Assembly: GCA_018881555.1 (NCBI GenBank)
Contig: JACAXG010000169.1
Coordinates: 637,099-701,098, forward strand
DNA from: Amblyornis subalaris
Taxonomy: Eukaryota > Chordata > Aves > Passeriformes > Ptilonorhynchidae
Length of the DNA stretch: 64,000 nucleotides
Reading direction: 5' to 3'
The stretch's first letter is position 1. The number at the start of each line of letters is the position of its first letter. The position numbers were made by a program, and so were the translations under genes. The notes under the pieces are model-generated. The model did not search any database, was not told the origin of the DNA, and saw nothing but the letters and a program-made list of their open reading frames with translations. Positions 1 to 12,300 of the stretch are shown here, piece by piece.

Positions 1-579
1 CATTCAGACCAGAAGCACCTTTTGGGGACAAGGCCTTCCATCCTGAAAAGCCCAAAAACCCTACGTATGTTGCTGACCATCATACCAGCTGGAAATGCCT
101 TTGCAGCAGGAGGTGCTGAAGACAATCCTGCACCACATCTCAGCAGGACCCACGGCCGCACAGTGCTGGCAAAGGGCGTCACCCCATCCAATTCGTACCA
201 TGAATAACAGACACAGGGTGGTTTATGCCAATAGAAGTTACACAGTTTAATGCCTAAAGGTCTTCAGATAAATGCTGCTGAGCAATTACCGATTTGGCAA
301 ATTCTACACTGAAACCAAGTATGTGCAGCTCAGCATATGGTGCTGACTCCAAGAAAGGCTCCAAACACATTAAAGATCTCACATTCCTCCAAAGGAACAA
401 AGGTCTGCTGCCAGCACTGCCAGATGCCCAGGCAAATGCTGTAGACCTGGGATGCCTGCAGAACTGTGCAGTCCCCACAAAGCACACAGCAGGAGTTAGA
501 GACATTTGCAACAACAGGGTAATGNTTTTGTGCAGGATTCTCAACGGGACTTGGGAAAACATTGCCATGATACTGAGTT

Positions 580-1003
580 GATCACAGGGCTGGAGCCCCC
601 CTGCTCTGGAGCCAGGCTCAGGGAGCTGGGGGTGTTCACCTGGAGAAGAGAAGGCTCCAGGGAGACCTCAGAGCCCCTTCCAATGCATAAAGGGGCACCA
701 GGAGAGCTGGGGAGGTACTTAGGACAAGGGATGGAGTGACAGGACAAGGAGGAATGGCTTCTCACTGCCAGAGGGCAGGGTTAGATGGGATATTGGGAAG
801 GAATTGTTCCCTGTGAGGGTGGGGAGGCCCTGGCACAGGTTGCCCAGAGAAGCTGTGGCTGCCCCATCGCTGGAAGTGTTCCAGGCCAGGCTGGATGGGT
901 TTTGGAGCACCCTGGGCTAGTGGAAGGTGTCCCTGCCCATGGCAGGGGGTGGAATGGGATGAGCTTAAAGATCCCTTCCACCCAAAGCATTCCATGATCT
1001 TTG
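580..1003 (+). mobile_element. CR1 LINE, 5'-truncated 3' end
   Basis: The copy runs from 'ggagccaggctcagggagc' through 'ggtgttcacctggagaagag' and 'gttgcccagagaagctgtgg' to 'cattccatgatctttgtg'. It is sense to the plus strand and opposite to EXD3. Only the terminal part of ORF2 and the 3' UTR remain, so it cannot move. Confidence 0.93.
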
Positions 1004-1824
1004 TGCTGCTTCAGCGAGTCCCCACCCCCATGTAAATGTAGGGCCATTCAAACACGGGGAGGTGGCCAAGCCACCCTCACTATGACATACAAACAAAGAG
1101 CATTATAAGGGCACCAGTGTCAAAAAGGAGGAGAAACTACACAGTGTATAAAACATGGGAATTTTGACTTCTTGACACAGTCAATACACTGAACTATGAC
1201 CTCAGGAGGCACAGGGGACTGGAAACCAACAGAACTTAAATTGGCTAAAAAATCTCTTGTTTTCTCATGACATTTGAGAGAAGCTATGGGGACAGTTTCT
1301 TCAGGACACATGGGAGTTAGAGCTGTGTCACTGCCTTCTCCAGAGAGTTCCTCGTTTTCCTTACAGTCACTCCATCACTGTCACCCGCTGACCTTTCATT
1401 ACTTTCTCCCAGTGCACCAGCATCTCTGCTGACCAATGCACTTCACAGTCTGTCCAAGCCCATGAGAGGAAGAAAAAGCCTTGTACAGGCTGTATAAAAG
1501 GACATTTACTCTGCACTACATTGTGTCTTCTTTTCTATGCTAGTCTAAATACAAGTGCTGTTTTCACTGCCAATCGTTGTTTGCTTGTGCTGTTTCCACT
1601 GGCTAAAACCAGCATTTTTCCAGCTAGTGTTGCCCTCCAGGAAAAACCACACATTCATACCTTTCTTGCATTTAGCACAGGAGAACAAAACTGGTTCCCA
1701 GGAATAAGGATGACTTCCTCAAAAGAAAACATTTGCTGTCAGCTGAGGTTTGACCTCTAATGACTAATTTGGCATCATCATTTTGAGCACTGGAATACAT
1801 AACACCGTGAAAAATTAACAGCTT

Positions 1825-1834
1825 CCCCCCCCCC
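1825..1834. repeat. C10 homopolymer
   Basis: Ten consecutive C on the plus strand, followed by 'tccctg'. Low complexity only. Confidence 0.9.
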
Positions 1835-2514
1835 TCCCTGCTGAAGTTTAATATCCGCCTGCAGCTTTGCAAGTGAAAATAAAAGAAAGGAAATAAATAC
1901 CCAAACCGAAACCTTGGGTACAGTCTCTCACATACATCCACAAAGAGAACCTCAAGACAAAGATCTGTAAGGGAAATTTCACTGGAAACCAAGCTTTTGC
2001 AGACACTGAGAAAGAAAGTCTGCAACATGAGACCGTCTTCCTNGAAGAAACACAGCTGATCCGCTGCATTCCCAGCTCCGACTGCCACTGGGCTGTGTAA
2101 AACATAAACTTCACGCTAACCCTATGAAAACAGTCAACATGAGAGAGAGACAACAGTCTGCTCCGAGCTGCTGAAAGGGGAAAAAAAACTCTCAGGCTGT
2201 CATTCTCCCCTTGCTGTGACCTTCATGCTCCACTGAATTTCTGAAGATACTGAAATCTTGGCAGGGAAGTGTACAGTCTGTGGGAACCAGGCAGCGCCGG
2301 CCGGGCTCGCTGCTGAGAATTAGGCCCAGTCGAGCCCTTTTTTGGGGGACTCTGAGTTTTACATGGCGAACAGCACAGGGCTAAGCCAGCTCCAGGCTGG
2401 GAACTTTACAGGATTAATGCTGTATGCACTCCCATATCACATGGTAGAGCCATCATGGACAGAGTGCTGCCCACCTGCCTGCCTGGCACCCACGAGTTGG
2501 GGCTCCNGTGTCCA

Positions 2515-2845
2515 CAGGCATCTCCAGTGCCTAAAGGGGCTCCAGGAGAGCTGGAGAAGGACTTTAGACAAGGGCCTGGAGTGACAGGAAAAGGGGGAAT
2601 GGCTCCCCACTGCCAGAGAGCAGGGTTAGATGGGATATTGGGAGGAAATTGTTCCCTGTGAGGGAGGGGAGGCCCTGGCACAGGGCCAGAGAAACTGTGG
2701 CTGCCCCATCCCTGCAAGTGTCCAAGGCCAGGCTGGATGAGGTTTGGAGCAACCTGGGATAGGGGAAGGTGTCCCCGCCNATGGCAAGGGGGTTGGAACT
2801 GCATGATCTTTCAGGTCTCTCCAACCCAAACCATTCTGGGATCTT
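2515..2845 (+). mobile_element. CR1 LINE 3' end
   Basis: Starts near 'ccagtgcctaaaggggctcc' and ends 'aaccattctgggatctttg'. It is a close relative of the copy at 580, with several small deletions. Confidence 0.92.
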
Positions 2846-4388
2846 TGTGCGGCNTTTGCAAATGCCCACACCCCTGCATGTAACAGCGACCACTCACTCC
2901 GAGCTCTCACTATGGTTTATAAAGCATTAGAGATTAGCAAATAAAAATCTCAACTAGAGACTCAAAAGAAGCAGAATTTGCCATGACAAATTATCCCAGA
3001 GTCTGATGGTATTTAATGACTGCTGTGTAGAGCCACTCCACACAAAGAGCTCGGTCCCTCTCAGCGAGGCGCGGTGCCAGGGCAGGAGCACTCACCGCTC
3101 AGNCAGCCCTGGACAAGTACCTTTGGAGGGCAATTCTCTCCCTCAACAGTGTCTGTCGAGGCAGAATAATACCAGCTGTGCTTCCTGGCTGGAGCCTCTG
3201 CAGCACAAGCTACAGATTACATCGGGATTGCCAAGCCCAGGATAAACAAAAAGATTAAGAGGGCCTTACCCTTTGTGTTGAACAATCTCACTCTGAAGTA
3301 AGAAATCACAGCCCACGCCATGGGCAGGCACAGGGCTGAGCCTGGGTTTGGGTGACTGGGGAGGAGTGAGGAGCTCACTCACACATCTGGGGAAACCACA
3401 GATGCTCTTAATCACAGGTTTTCCCGACCTGTAGGCACTGACAAATTGCATCCTATGCATGAACCTTTTATTAAACCACAGAGGGTTTCCAAATGATACT
3501 CTCTTTCACGGCATTCCCAAATCATCAAAATGCAGCACACATGACCCTTCTTAATTCTTCATTTAGATGGTGACACAGCCCTTTCCGAAGAGATTTCAGG
3601 GCTGAAAGGAAGTAAATGGGGACATGATGTTGCATCAGTGGAAGGCAGCTCAAAAGCTGAACCAGGGGCACCAGAACTGACATTTTTGAATTCTTTGATG
3701 ATGTCTCAGCCCTGTTTGAGCTGAAGATGCTTTTTGTCCTGAACAACTCCCGAGACAAACCCCTTGCTGTCTGCTGGGACAGAAACATCGCACGAAATAC
3801 GCAGCCTTTACATTCTACTGTTTTTTCTCTGCGCCTGGAGAAGGACAACTGGCATTTTTAAATGAATAAAATGACTGTTGCTCAGGCCAGGAAAGGTGAC
3901 CACAAAACAAAATTGCCCTGGTTCCACTTCCATGCCACACTGGAGCAGGAGATAGCTGCTCAGCTCACAAGTGAGTGAGAAAGACGATGCCTGGCAGTTC
4001 TCATCATCGTCTGGACTGACAGAGCAACCCACATAAAAGGAAGAAAAAAGCCTGCTGATCAGATTGGTGTGACAGAGGCTCATGAGAGACATGCACATTT
4101 TCAATCTAAACGACAGCTTGAGGGATCTATATTACTAATTATCGACTAATATTGCCAGAGTTCCCAGGCTGGCTTCAAAGGTTCTTGCAAAGTGCCCCAA
4201 GCACAGGGTTTCCATCTCATCATAAGGCCTTTTTCTTTGTCCCTGCTAAATGGATTGCTCCATCCTGGGCTCCCTCTGCGTAAATCAGCTTGCACATGAT
4301 GAGCTTTACAGCAATGAAATTCGTTACCTTAACCACAAAAAACCAGAAACATTTGCTGCAACTGTTAGAATGCTTTTGCACCTAATTT

Positions 4389-4521
4389 AAAAAAAAAAAA
4401 AGGTGGTTTCCTCTCCTCCTCCCCCCTCCTCCCCGCCTACTCCTAATCCCATGCTAACACCTTTGTAAAGGCTGGGGTGAGTCGTTTGGAAACTGAAAGA
4501 GCAGGGAAGGGGGGGGGGGGG
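4389..4521. repeat. Low-complexity cluster: A13, CT/C-rich tract, G13
   Basis: An A13 run (4389-4401), a nearly pure pyrimidine tract (4408-4437) and a G13 run (4509-4521) lie within 135 bp. The C-rich and G-rich tracts have potential for triplex or quadruplex structure. Confidence 0.85.
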
Positions 4522-7164
4522 AAGCAGAAAAATATATCAGATCTCCAGACAATGAAATCGAGCAGCTATCTCTCACATCCTGCAGTGCTCAGGCTGAGGT
4601 CATAAGTTAAACAGGACATCAGAATAGGTGATGTAATTTGCTTATTTAGGATCAGAGCATTCAGTGAAGTGCAAGAGACAACCTACTTGAATGTGCAGAT
4701 AATCCCCCCATCAATGCTGGGCTGTTCAGATGCACAAACTGCAGCTGGAGCCTGGGATTTTTTTTCCCCGCACATTTATTTTTGCAGGGGATATAATTGC
4801 AATCATTTTTCCTTGCAGGAAAGCCTTGAAACCTCACCTGGGATCAGCCTCCTGTTGCGATAGGTATTGTTCAAGCAGGGTCCCTGCCCCGGCCAGCTTA
4901 AAGGCTAAAGGGTCAAGTCAAACAGAGGGTGGGAAAGGAAAGAGAGGCCCCGGGGAGGTGGGGGTGGCACAGCGGCTCCGCAGGGCCCNGCTCCCCCAGC
5001 CTGCTCCCCCAGTACCCGAGTGAAGCCTCGGACTCAGAACTGAGCTGAGCAGCAGCTACACTTTTGAGTAAAGCCTAACACAACTTTTCTGCAGATGGAC
5101 AGGCCCTCCCGGCTCCAACCCAGCTGCAGAGCCTCACACCAGTGAGAGTTTTACAGCAGTTAGAAACCTTTAACCACGAGGTTCTTCCAGATTCTAGGAG
5201 GAATTCCTCAGTGAGCCCATACAACACTGAACACAGTTGTCCCTTCAAGCCATCATGACAAACCCTCGTGATACAAAGATCTAAAGCCAACGACTGGCAG
5301 TGTTCATCTCCTCAGTTTATGACCATCCAGNCCCGGATTTCCCCTGTCAGCAGCACTGCTCACCCCGAGCCTGCCAGCCCCGTGCCTCCATTGATCTGCT
5401 TCCACACCCGTGTTTGTTCACTGACACCAAGGTGGCCGGGCCAGACACCTCAGCCACGGGAAGTGACACATCCTGGGCCCTCGGGCTCACCAAGCAGGCA
5501 GTGACAAAGCCCTGGCACAGTGGCAGGTCCAGAGGTGCAGCCCACACCTGCTCTGGGTGGACCTTCAATCTGATGGCACAGAAAATCAGGATGGCAAAAG
5601 CCACGTCAGCCATCCAGGTAACACCTGACAACACATGGCTGTTTTCAAGAGTTCCTTTGTGAGACTGGAATGACATGGGACATGGGGTTCACGTCCTCCT
5701 GCTGCCCCACCAGACCATACCCAAGTGTCACAGCAAGATGTCCCCAGGCAGGGACAGCACCATGAGAGCTAGGAGACAACCACTGCTGTGAATGGATGGA
5801 CCTGGGAGAGGAACCAAATTTCACCCTGCTATGAAATGACCCAGCTGTCAGTTGTCTGCGCCCATGACTGGAGCCATCCAGGAGCCACCTTCAGCAGGTT
5901 TAGGTGTTTTTTTCTTCTTTAAATGCCAGTTAGTGTTAGAACCTCCTCCAAGCTGTGGAGAGTAGAGGTTCACTGACCTTCCATGTGAGCCAGGCTGTGA
6001 GCTGACCCTAAGGCTGCCCACAACAGCCCCCAAAAACTCCACAGAGATCTTCCTGACTACTGTAAGGGCTCAATGTACTGAACTGATCACGTCAGAACAC
6101 TCCAAGCATCATTTCACATTGTCCCTTCCTGAAGGAAGTATTTCAGACATCTGAAAAGAAGAAAAATACAAGATACTCACATACAAGATATTCAAATGTG
6201 NGCAGAGTTGACAGGCACATGACATTTGCATTTCAAATAAGAGGGAATGGGTTTCAAATATTTTAAGGCTATGAAATGTAGAACTTCTATGGGTTTTTTA
6301 AATCTTATTTTCACTCAGCCCCACTAAAACATTCCTCACTGAAGGCAGCACCAGGCCGAGCAGGGGTGCGGGGGTGGCTTCTCCAGGACCATCACCGAGT
6401 CCTTACCATGCAGCACTTGAGGGACACATGGAATGAAAAGGTCATTCCTCACCATCCCTGATGCCTTTGGCAGCAGTCCCCATTCCTGGAGCCTTTAATC
6501 AGAGCAGCCAAGCTGAAGCTCAGCACAAGTGGGAGCAGAAACGCTGAGCAGCCCCTGGGTGACACTCCCTGTGCACTTGCTGCTCTAAGTCAGACAGAGG
6601 TAGCCAGTATTGGCCATTGTTTTAACAGAAAAAACCAGCAGTATTTTGGCAGGGTTACAAAGTAAGCCCATTCTTNGCATCTGCAAAAGCGAGCCCATCC
6701 ATCCCTGCTGAGGGAGCTGACAGAGGAAACATATTTTCCAGCAGTCGGGTACAACATTGAATCGGGACCTATTTTTACCATGTGCTCTGCACTACACACA
6801 TTAATTGTTACGACAACAATATTTGCTGACATATTCACTCCAATCATTTACAGAACAGAAGCCCAAGAGACAAAACAAGCCCCCGCTCCATGAGACAGGG
6901 GGAGGCAGGCAGGATGCCACATTGCTTCCTGTGACACACAGCCAAAGCTTATCTGCGATGGCTGATGGTGCTGATAACCCATCCCTGTGCTGGCAGCTCA
7001 GGCCCAGCTCCATGGAGTCGAGGGACGAGAGTGGCCCAGGTTATGGATCAGTATTCCCCATCCTCCTCCTCCTGCCTAGCATGGACACAACAGCATTCAG
7101 GTGTTTCTGGAGCCTCGCTCCAGTGCCCACCACGCTCCNCCACTGCAGGGGCAGCCAAAACTCA

Positions 7165-7242
7165 CTGTCACCCTCCAACACCCCTCTGTCACCCCTCCCA
7201 CACCCCTCTGTCACCCCCTCATCACCCCTCTGTCACCCCTCA
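7165..7242. repeat. Short CT-rich minisatellite
   Basis: The motif 'cacccctctgtcacccc' recurs three times with small length differences (starting near 7179, 7200 and 7222). One strand is almost purine-free. Confidence 0.8.
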
Positions 7243-9252
7243 GCAATGTGCTCTGCAAGGAGGGGACAGAGCTCAGAGCAGTTTAGGAGCCCCAAGGTCT
7301 GTGACCCAGCCCCAGAGCAGCACAGACAGGCTGGCAGGCACAGCTCAGCAGTTTCAGGATCCAGCCTCCGTCCTAATTAAGCCCAATTAGGTTTGCAAAG
7401 AATGAGGATGTCTTAGAAAGAACGTACAAAAGAACTGCTGAGGTCTCTGCTGGCCATGGAGGCCCGGAGCAGCCTCCTCCAGGCAGGAATTGCCCCTGCT
7501 GATGTGGGCTGTCAGTTCTGTGCAGGGCTGGAGGATGATCCCACTCCCCGCGCTGCCCATGGCTGCCCTCGCACACAACCCCGGGCACGTGCAGCGGGCA
7601 GAGCTGGGATTCTCCTCCAGAGCATCAGCAGCATATCAACCAAACTGCTGCTGTCTGCAGAGACAGCTGAACAAAATCAGCTCCAAAATGCCAAAGCCTC
7701 AACTGTAGGTAAATAGATGATTTAGAACATGGGCAAGTCTGACAAATCAGTATCTTCCCATGCCGAGGGGTATAAAACACACAGCTGTTCCACCATCACA
7801 ATTTACAGGGAAGACATTTCTCCTGGAAGTAAGAGAACACTTAGTATATATTCCTAGCCAGATTGATTACCCCTATTTATATTGTAAAGTAAGCCAGCAT
7901 GTACTAAACCCATAGAGTTAACCAGTTCCAGACCCCAGATCCTGGGTGAGGGGTCAGTTTTCCATCGGCTGCTGCACAGTCTCGTGCATTTATTAGAGAG
8001 CACAGAGGTTCCTGCAGCATGGTTTTGTGTGTGTGCGCTTATTTTCGTGGTATTTCAACAACCATCAGGAAGAACTGCTATTTTATGGGATGTCAGGGAA
8101 TCGGAGAATCCATGAGGTTTTTTAAAGGTTTGTTTAAAATAGCCAAGGAGCCAGCGTGCCACTATAAATATATATATGTATAACAACTGCAATCTGTTCT
8201 GGTCCAGTAAAACCACAGGACTGAAGGCAGTATCCTATATCTGAATATATACATTTATCCTGCAGTAAGATGAACCCCTGTAGTGTCGACCCAACCTGCA
8301 GGGAGTTCNGTCAGTCTCCTCTCACAGACAACCTGCCCAGCTGGACAACTCTCATTTTCTCTCTCAGTTACAGATCCAGTTTCAACATCTGACAGCAGAT
8401 ATAAACAGCGGTCTAGGACACACTCTCTGGTGTGTCTGCTCAGGAGTCAGTGCTGCTCCTACACCACTTGTGCAGTTCCACTGGGCCAGCACACCCCAGA
8501 GCTCCACCATGAAGCACTGAACCAGATTCACTGCCTTGTTTATCCCTAAGAGAAACCTACTTTTCTAACCAGTTTGCTTCTATTTTTCTCTTTAAATAAT
8601 GATAAGGTGAGAGATGTTGAAGTTGCCTGTTGGTTTATATTGCAGTTTTTGAAGGGATAGGTTTCAGCGTGTTGCTGTAACAAACAGAAGAGTGAAATTG
8701 GAAGAGATGGTGATTTGAGCTAACACAATTAAAATTTATTCTTAACAGCAATCCACAGATATCCAGTGCCAAACACAATCTGGAGTCATCAACTAGCATG
8801 GACATGAATTAACCTAATAGCTTCTGAAAAAAGAGAAGTCCCATGAAAAAATCCTCCTATTAAAGTAATTAAGTGTTAACAGAATCACAGAGCCATAATT
8901 AAACACGGTTTATAATTAAAACAGCATGTGTCCTAGACAGAGAAAACAGCAACAAAGAGAGTATAACCATGACAGTCAANGCCAAAGCACATGCCAAGTA
9001 CCAAAACTCAGAAAAACAGGCAAGTTTCTAGCAAAGCTGGAGATGCAGAGCCTCTGCTCGTCTGACTGAGCCCTCCGCACTCTGACAGACGCGAGCGCAC
9101 TCGGAACTCCTCACGGCTTCNCGAGGTGCTGCCAAAGATCAAGGGGAACTTTTGGGAACCAAGAAGACACTGAGTGCAAGGCCCAGAACACCGAAGCGGC
9201 GCAGGGAGCGGTGAGCGAGCGGGACCCGGGCCTCGAGCCGGCCTCGTCCTAC

Positions 9253-9384
9253 CTGGCAGCGGCTGAAGATGTCACTCAGGGACACCTGCACNTTGAAGTG
9301 CTTCAGGACCTGCAGCGCCTGTTCCTTTGCCTTGTCGGAGCAGTTCACAGAGAAACACCTTCCTTCTCCCACCTGGGACCGCAG
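9253..9384 (-). CDS. EXD3: EXD3 exon n (3'-most seen), Mut7-C domain up to the first zinc-ribbon Cys
   Basis: This 132-nt exon (44 codons, phase 0-0) encodes '[20 protein letters not shown]' and '[13 protein letters not shown]'. Human EXD3 has 'LRAQVGAGRCLSVDC...DIFSRCQ'. 'RCQ' begins the C-terminal Cys-rich (zinc-ribbon) part of Mut7-C; the partner cysteines should lie in the next exon, which was not found. The N at 9292 makes one codon AAN (Asn or Lys). Acceptor 'tttctggtttgcag', donor 'CAG|gtagga'. Read-through into the GC-rich intron would add about 24 residues before a stop. Confidence 0.95.
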
Positions 9385-12300
9385 CTGCAAACCAGAAACA
9401 CTCCAGTGAGGCCGCGCACTGTGGGATGTGGGGCTTTTCTGATACACTTGGTTTGGTTTGAATTCCAAATAATGTCTGGAGTTAGTACGTGTTTACAGTC
9501 TGAATTCTGGTCTAAGCGGCACAACTGGCAACTTAACAGNCACTGCTGCAAGAGCTCTGACTGCTGAAGAACTGCTGTATTTTATATGTATGAAATATGA
9601 TTTAGGCTGGACAAAAGGAGGCTCAGGGGGCACCACCTCGCTCTCTACAACTCCCTGAAGTGAGGTTGTAGACAGGTGGGGTTTGGCCTCTGCTCCCAGG
9701 GAACAAGGGACAGGACAAGATGAAATGGCCTCAAGATGTGCCAAGGGAGGTGAGGTTTATATCGGATTTTAGGGAACATTTCTTCATGGAAAGGGTGGTC
9801 AGGCATTGGAATGAGTTGCCCAGGGAAGGGTGTAGTCACTGTCTCTGGAAGTGCTCAGGAGTCATCTGGGTGTGGCACCTGGGGACATGGTTTAGTGGTG
9901 AACAGGGTGCTGGGTTAACAGCTGGACTTGATCACCTTTAAGGTCTTTTCCAACCTTAAAAATTCCATTATTCTATTCTACAGAATATGCCNAAGTCCCA
10001 TCAATTTATAATCTGGTGAGGTGGTGCTAACAAGGGCAGCAAGAGGAAACTGAATTCAATCCCAGCTTTCTGATGAAACCTGGCCAGATCCCACAGAGTG
10101 TGCCAAAGCATGATGATGGAAACGATGTCCAGTGACCACTTCAACTTCTCTGATTCACACAAACGTTTCACCTGGAGTTCCCTGATGGCCAAGAAATTTG
10201 AAGGGGTNGATGTGGACAGTCCCTCCATGTTTGTTCCACACTTAGCAGAGATATCTGCCTCTGGGAATAAGCACTGGGATGTTCTAGNCACATATTTATG
10301 ACCATGCTGAGGACTCACAGCAAGGTGGAAGCCTGGCAGAGCCATCCTGTCCTTGTGGAGGTCATCCAAAGACAAAGGAACTGAGGGAACCAGACATTTC
10401 CCAGGAATATTGTACCCTGGAAGCAGTTATTTTCCTTTTGCAATTCCTACACAGTACTTAGAAGTTAAAGCCCTGCCAAACAAGATGATGCTGGATGCTG
10501 AATTCCCTCTTACACCAGTTGTGGCCTCAAGGAACCTGCAGGNTGGCTGCACTTGCCTCACAGTGCCTCATCAAGGGGGGAGTTTTTTTCCACTCTCAGC
10601 TTGATAGGAAATCAGCAACCCCTGCTCTGCAAATATCCCAACTTGAGTAGGTGGGAGCTTCTACAAAGCTAAATTGACAACTGGTGGCAAAGAAGTCCTG
10701 CACCCTGGCTCATGTGAACAGAACTCTGGCTCATCCAGAACAGCTTCACTCTTCCAAATGAATTTTTGGGCAGTAAAAAGTTGCAAAGGACCTGCAGCAG
10801 AGCATCACAGCATTGCAACCACTGCCTTGGCAGGTTCAGCACTGCATTTTGAAGTGTGTCTGTGAACAGCTCTGAAAGAGCTGGTGCTGAGGGTAAGGTT
10901 GGGTTTGGCTTTGGCTTTTCTGTTTATCTATANCAACACTAAACCTCTCCACCTTCCACCAGACCCACGCTTGGAGCCTTCCAATCTCTCCCTTCCAAGC
11001 CTGAAGAAATGTCTTTAAGTGTTGAAACTCTATCAGTGTGGAGCCAGCCAGTAAACAAGAGTTTCTGGGATAAAAAGCACGGGAATTGAGCCGCCTTTCA
11101 CCTGCCAGTGAGGCCAGACAGAAACACACTGTTCTGGATTGCTTGGCTTGACTTCCTCCCCCGCCCCCAACGGAGAGCAATCTCTCCCCACTGATGCAGG
11201 ACTGAGAGTAAGTATAAAAAACCATTTCACCCCGAGCCTTCATAGTTTAGAACAGCAAACCTCTGAAGACCCTTAATGTAGCTTTTAGTGCAGAAAACAT
11301 GAAAAAGCCAAGCCAGCTGTTGCATTCACATCTGACTTTTCCTCTTNTCTCCCCTGCACACCCCAGACCACGCAATGACACAGTGCCAGAAACACGCCAG
11401 CAGCTCGAAACACTCACAGTCTGATATGGGAGTCCAGAGGTTAAAATGACTCTTCCTTCCTGTCGGGCAATCTGGAAAAAACAGTAAAAACCCAAATGAA
11501 CAGGGGCTGAAGTTACACTGAGTTCAAGCTTTAGTTGCAGTCACGGAAGAGAGAAGGTGGAGATATCGAGTGTTTCTCTCTGGTGTCAGCCCACACCTGG
11601 CCAAGAGCTCCTGACAGCAACAGCAGCTCNAGGTATGGCTCACCCCACGTCCCCTCCCTGCCAGTCCCTGCCTTGTCTCCCATGTGCTGGAACAAGCTGC
11701 TGGTGCATCTGCACCGCAGATGGCCTGGGGAACCATTCCACCTTGAAACATTCCTATCCAAAACCAATCTTTTNTTTTTTTCCCTTAACTCAGACTATTT
11801 CTACTTCCCCAGTCTGGGTNACAAAGAAGGAAACAGTTTTGCTGCACAGGCGAGAAAGGAAGAAATAACCTAAGCAGATAATTCCATTAAAAAATGTACC
11901 ATGAAATGTGTCTGCAAACTTCATACCATTAACAAAAAATGCTCCTTGGAGAAGGAGGGTGTTATTATCCCAGCAACCCAACACACAGGAATTATGCACC
12001 TTTACAGGCTGCAAGGAACTTCTCCCTTAGAGTTTATCACCTCCTGACTTGCAATCCTGAGCTTTTATCAGAGGTCTGGTCCTTCAAGGGGAAGGTCTGT
12101 GCTGAATTACCAGGGGGCTCATCACCCGCCCTGCTGACCTTCACACGNGGTCAGAGACACTGCAAATGAGTTGGTGCCAAAAGGAGACACTAAATCTGGA
12201 GCTGCAGGGATGGAAGTGTGACTGACCTTTGTATGATTGAAAGACATCCCTCTCTCCCACCCTCAGCCCTCCTGTAGGAGGGAAAGAGCTTCACGGCTGT

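Larger units (their letters stand above)
1..9252 (-). other. 3' intron of EXD3 or beyond, no exon recognised
   Basis: The rest of Mut7-C and the C-terminal tail were searched for on the minus strand without success. The stretch contains CR1 copies at 580-1003 and 2515-2845, a C10 run at 1825-1834, a homopurine/homopyrimidine cluster at 4389-4521 and a CCT-rich minisatellite at 7165-7242. The sequence at 9057-9250 next to the last exon is CpG-rich. No other gene is supported. Confidence 0.6.

Noticed and set aside
3266..3310. Good donor ('AAAGG|gtaagg') as a possible 3' EXD3 exon
   Set aside because: The open stretch upstream does not resemble the EXD3 zinc ribbon or tail, and no fitting exon length was found.
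5347..5676. 109-codon minus-strand frame with a hydrophobic stretch ('DVAFAILIFCAI')
   Set aside because: It looked like a membrane segment, but there is no family similarity and no convincing splice context.
6395..6450. Good donor ('GCATG|gtaagg') as a possible 3' EXD3 exon
   Set aside because: The upstream translations contain no EXD3-like cysteine motif and no matching acceptor in the right phase.
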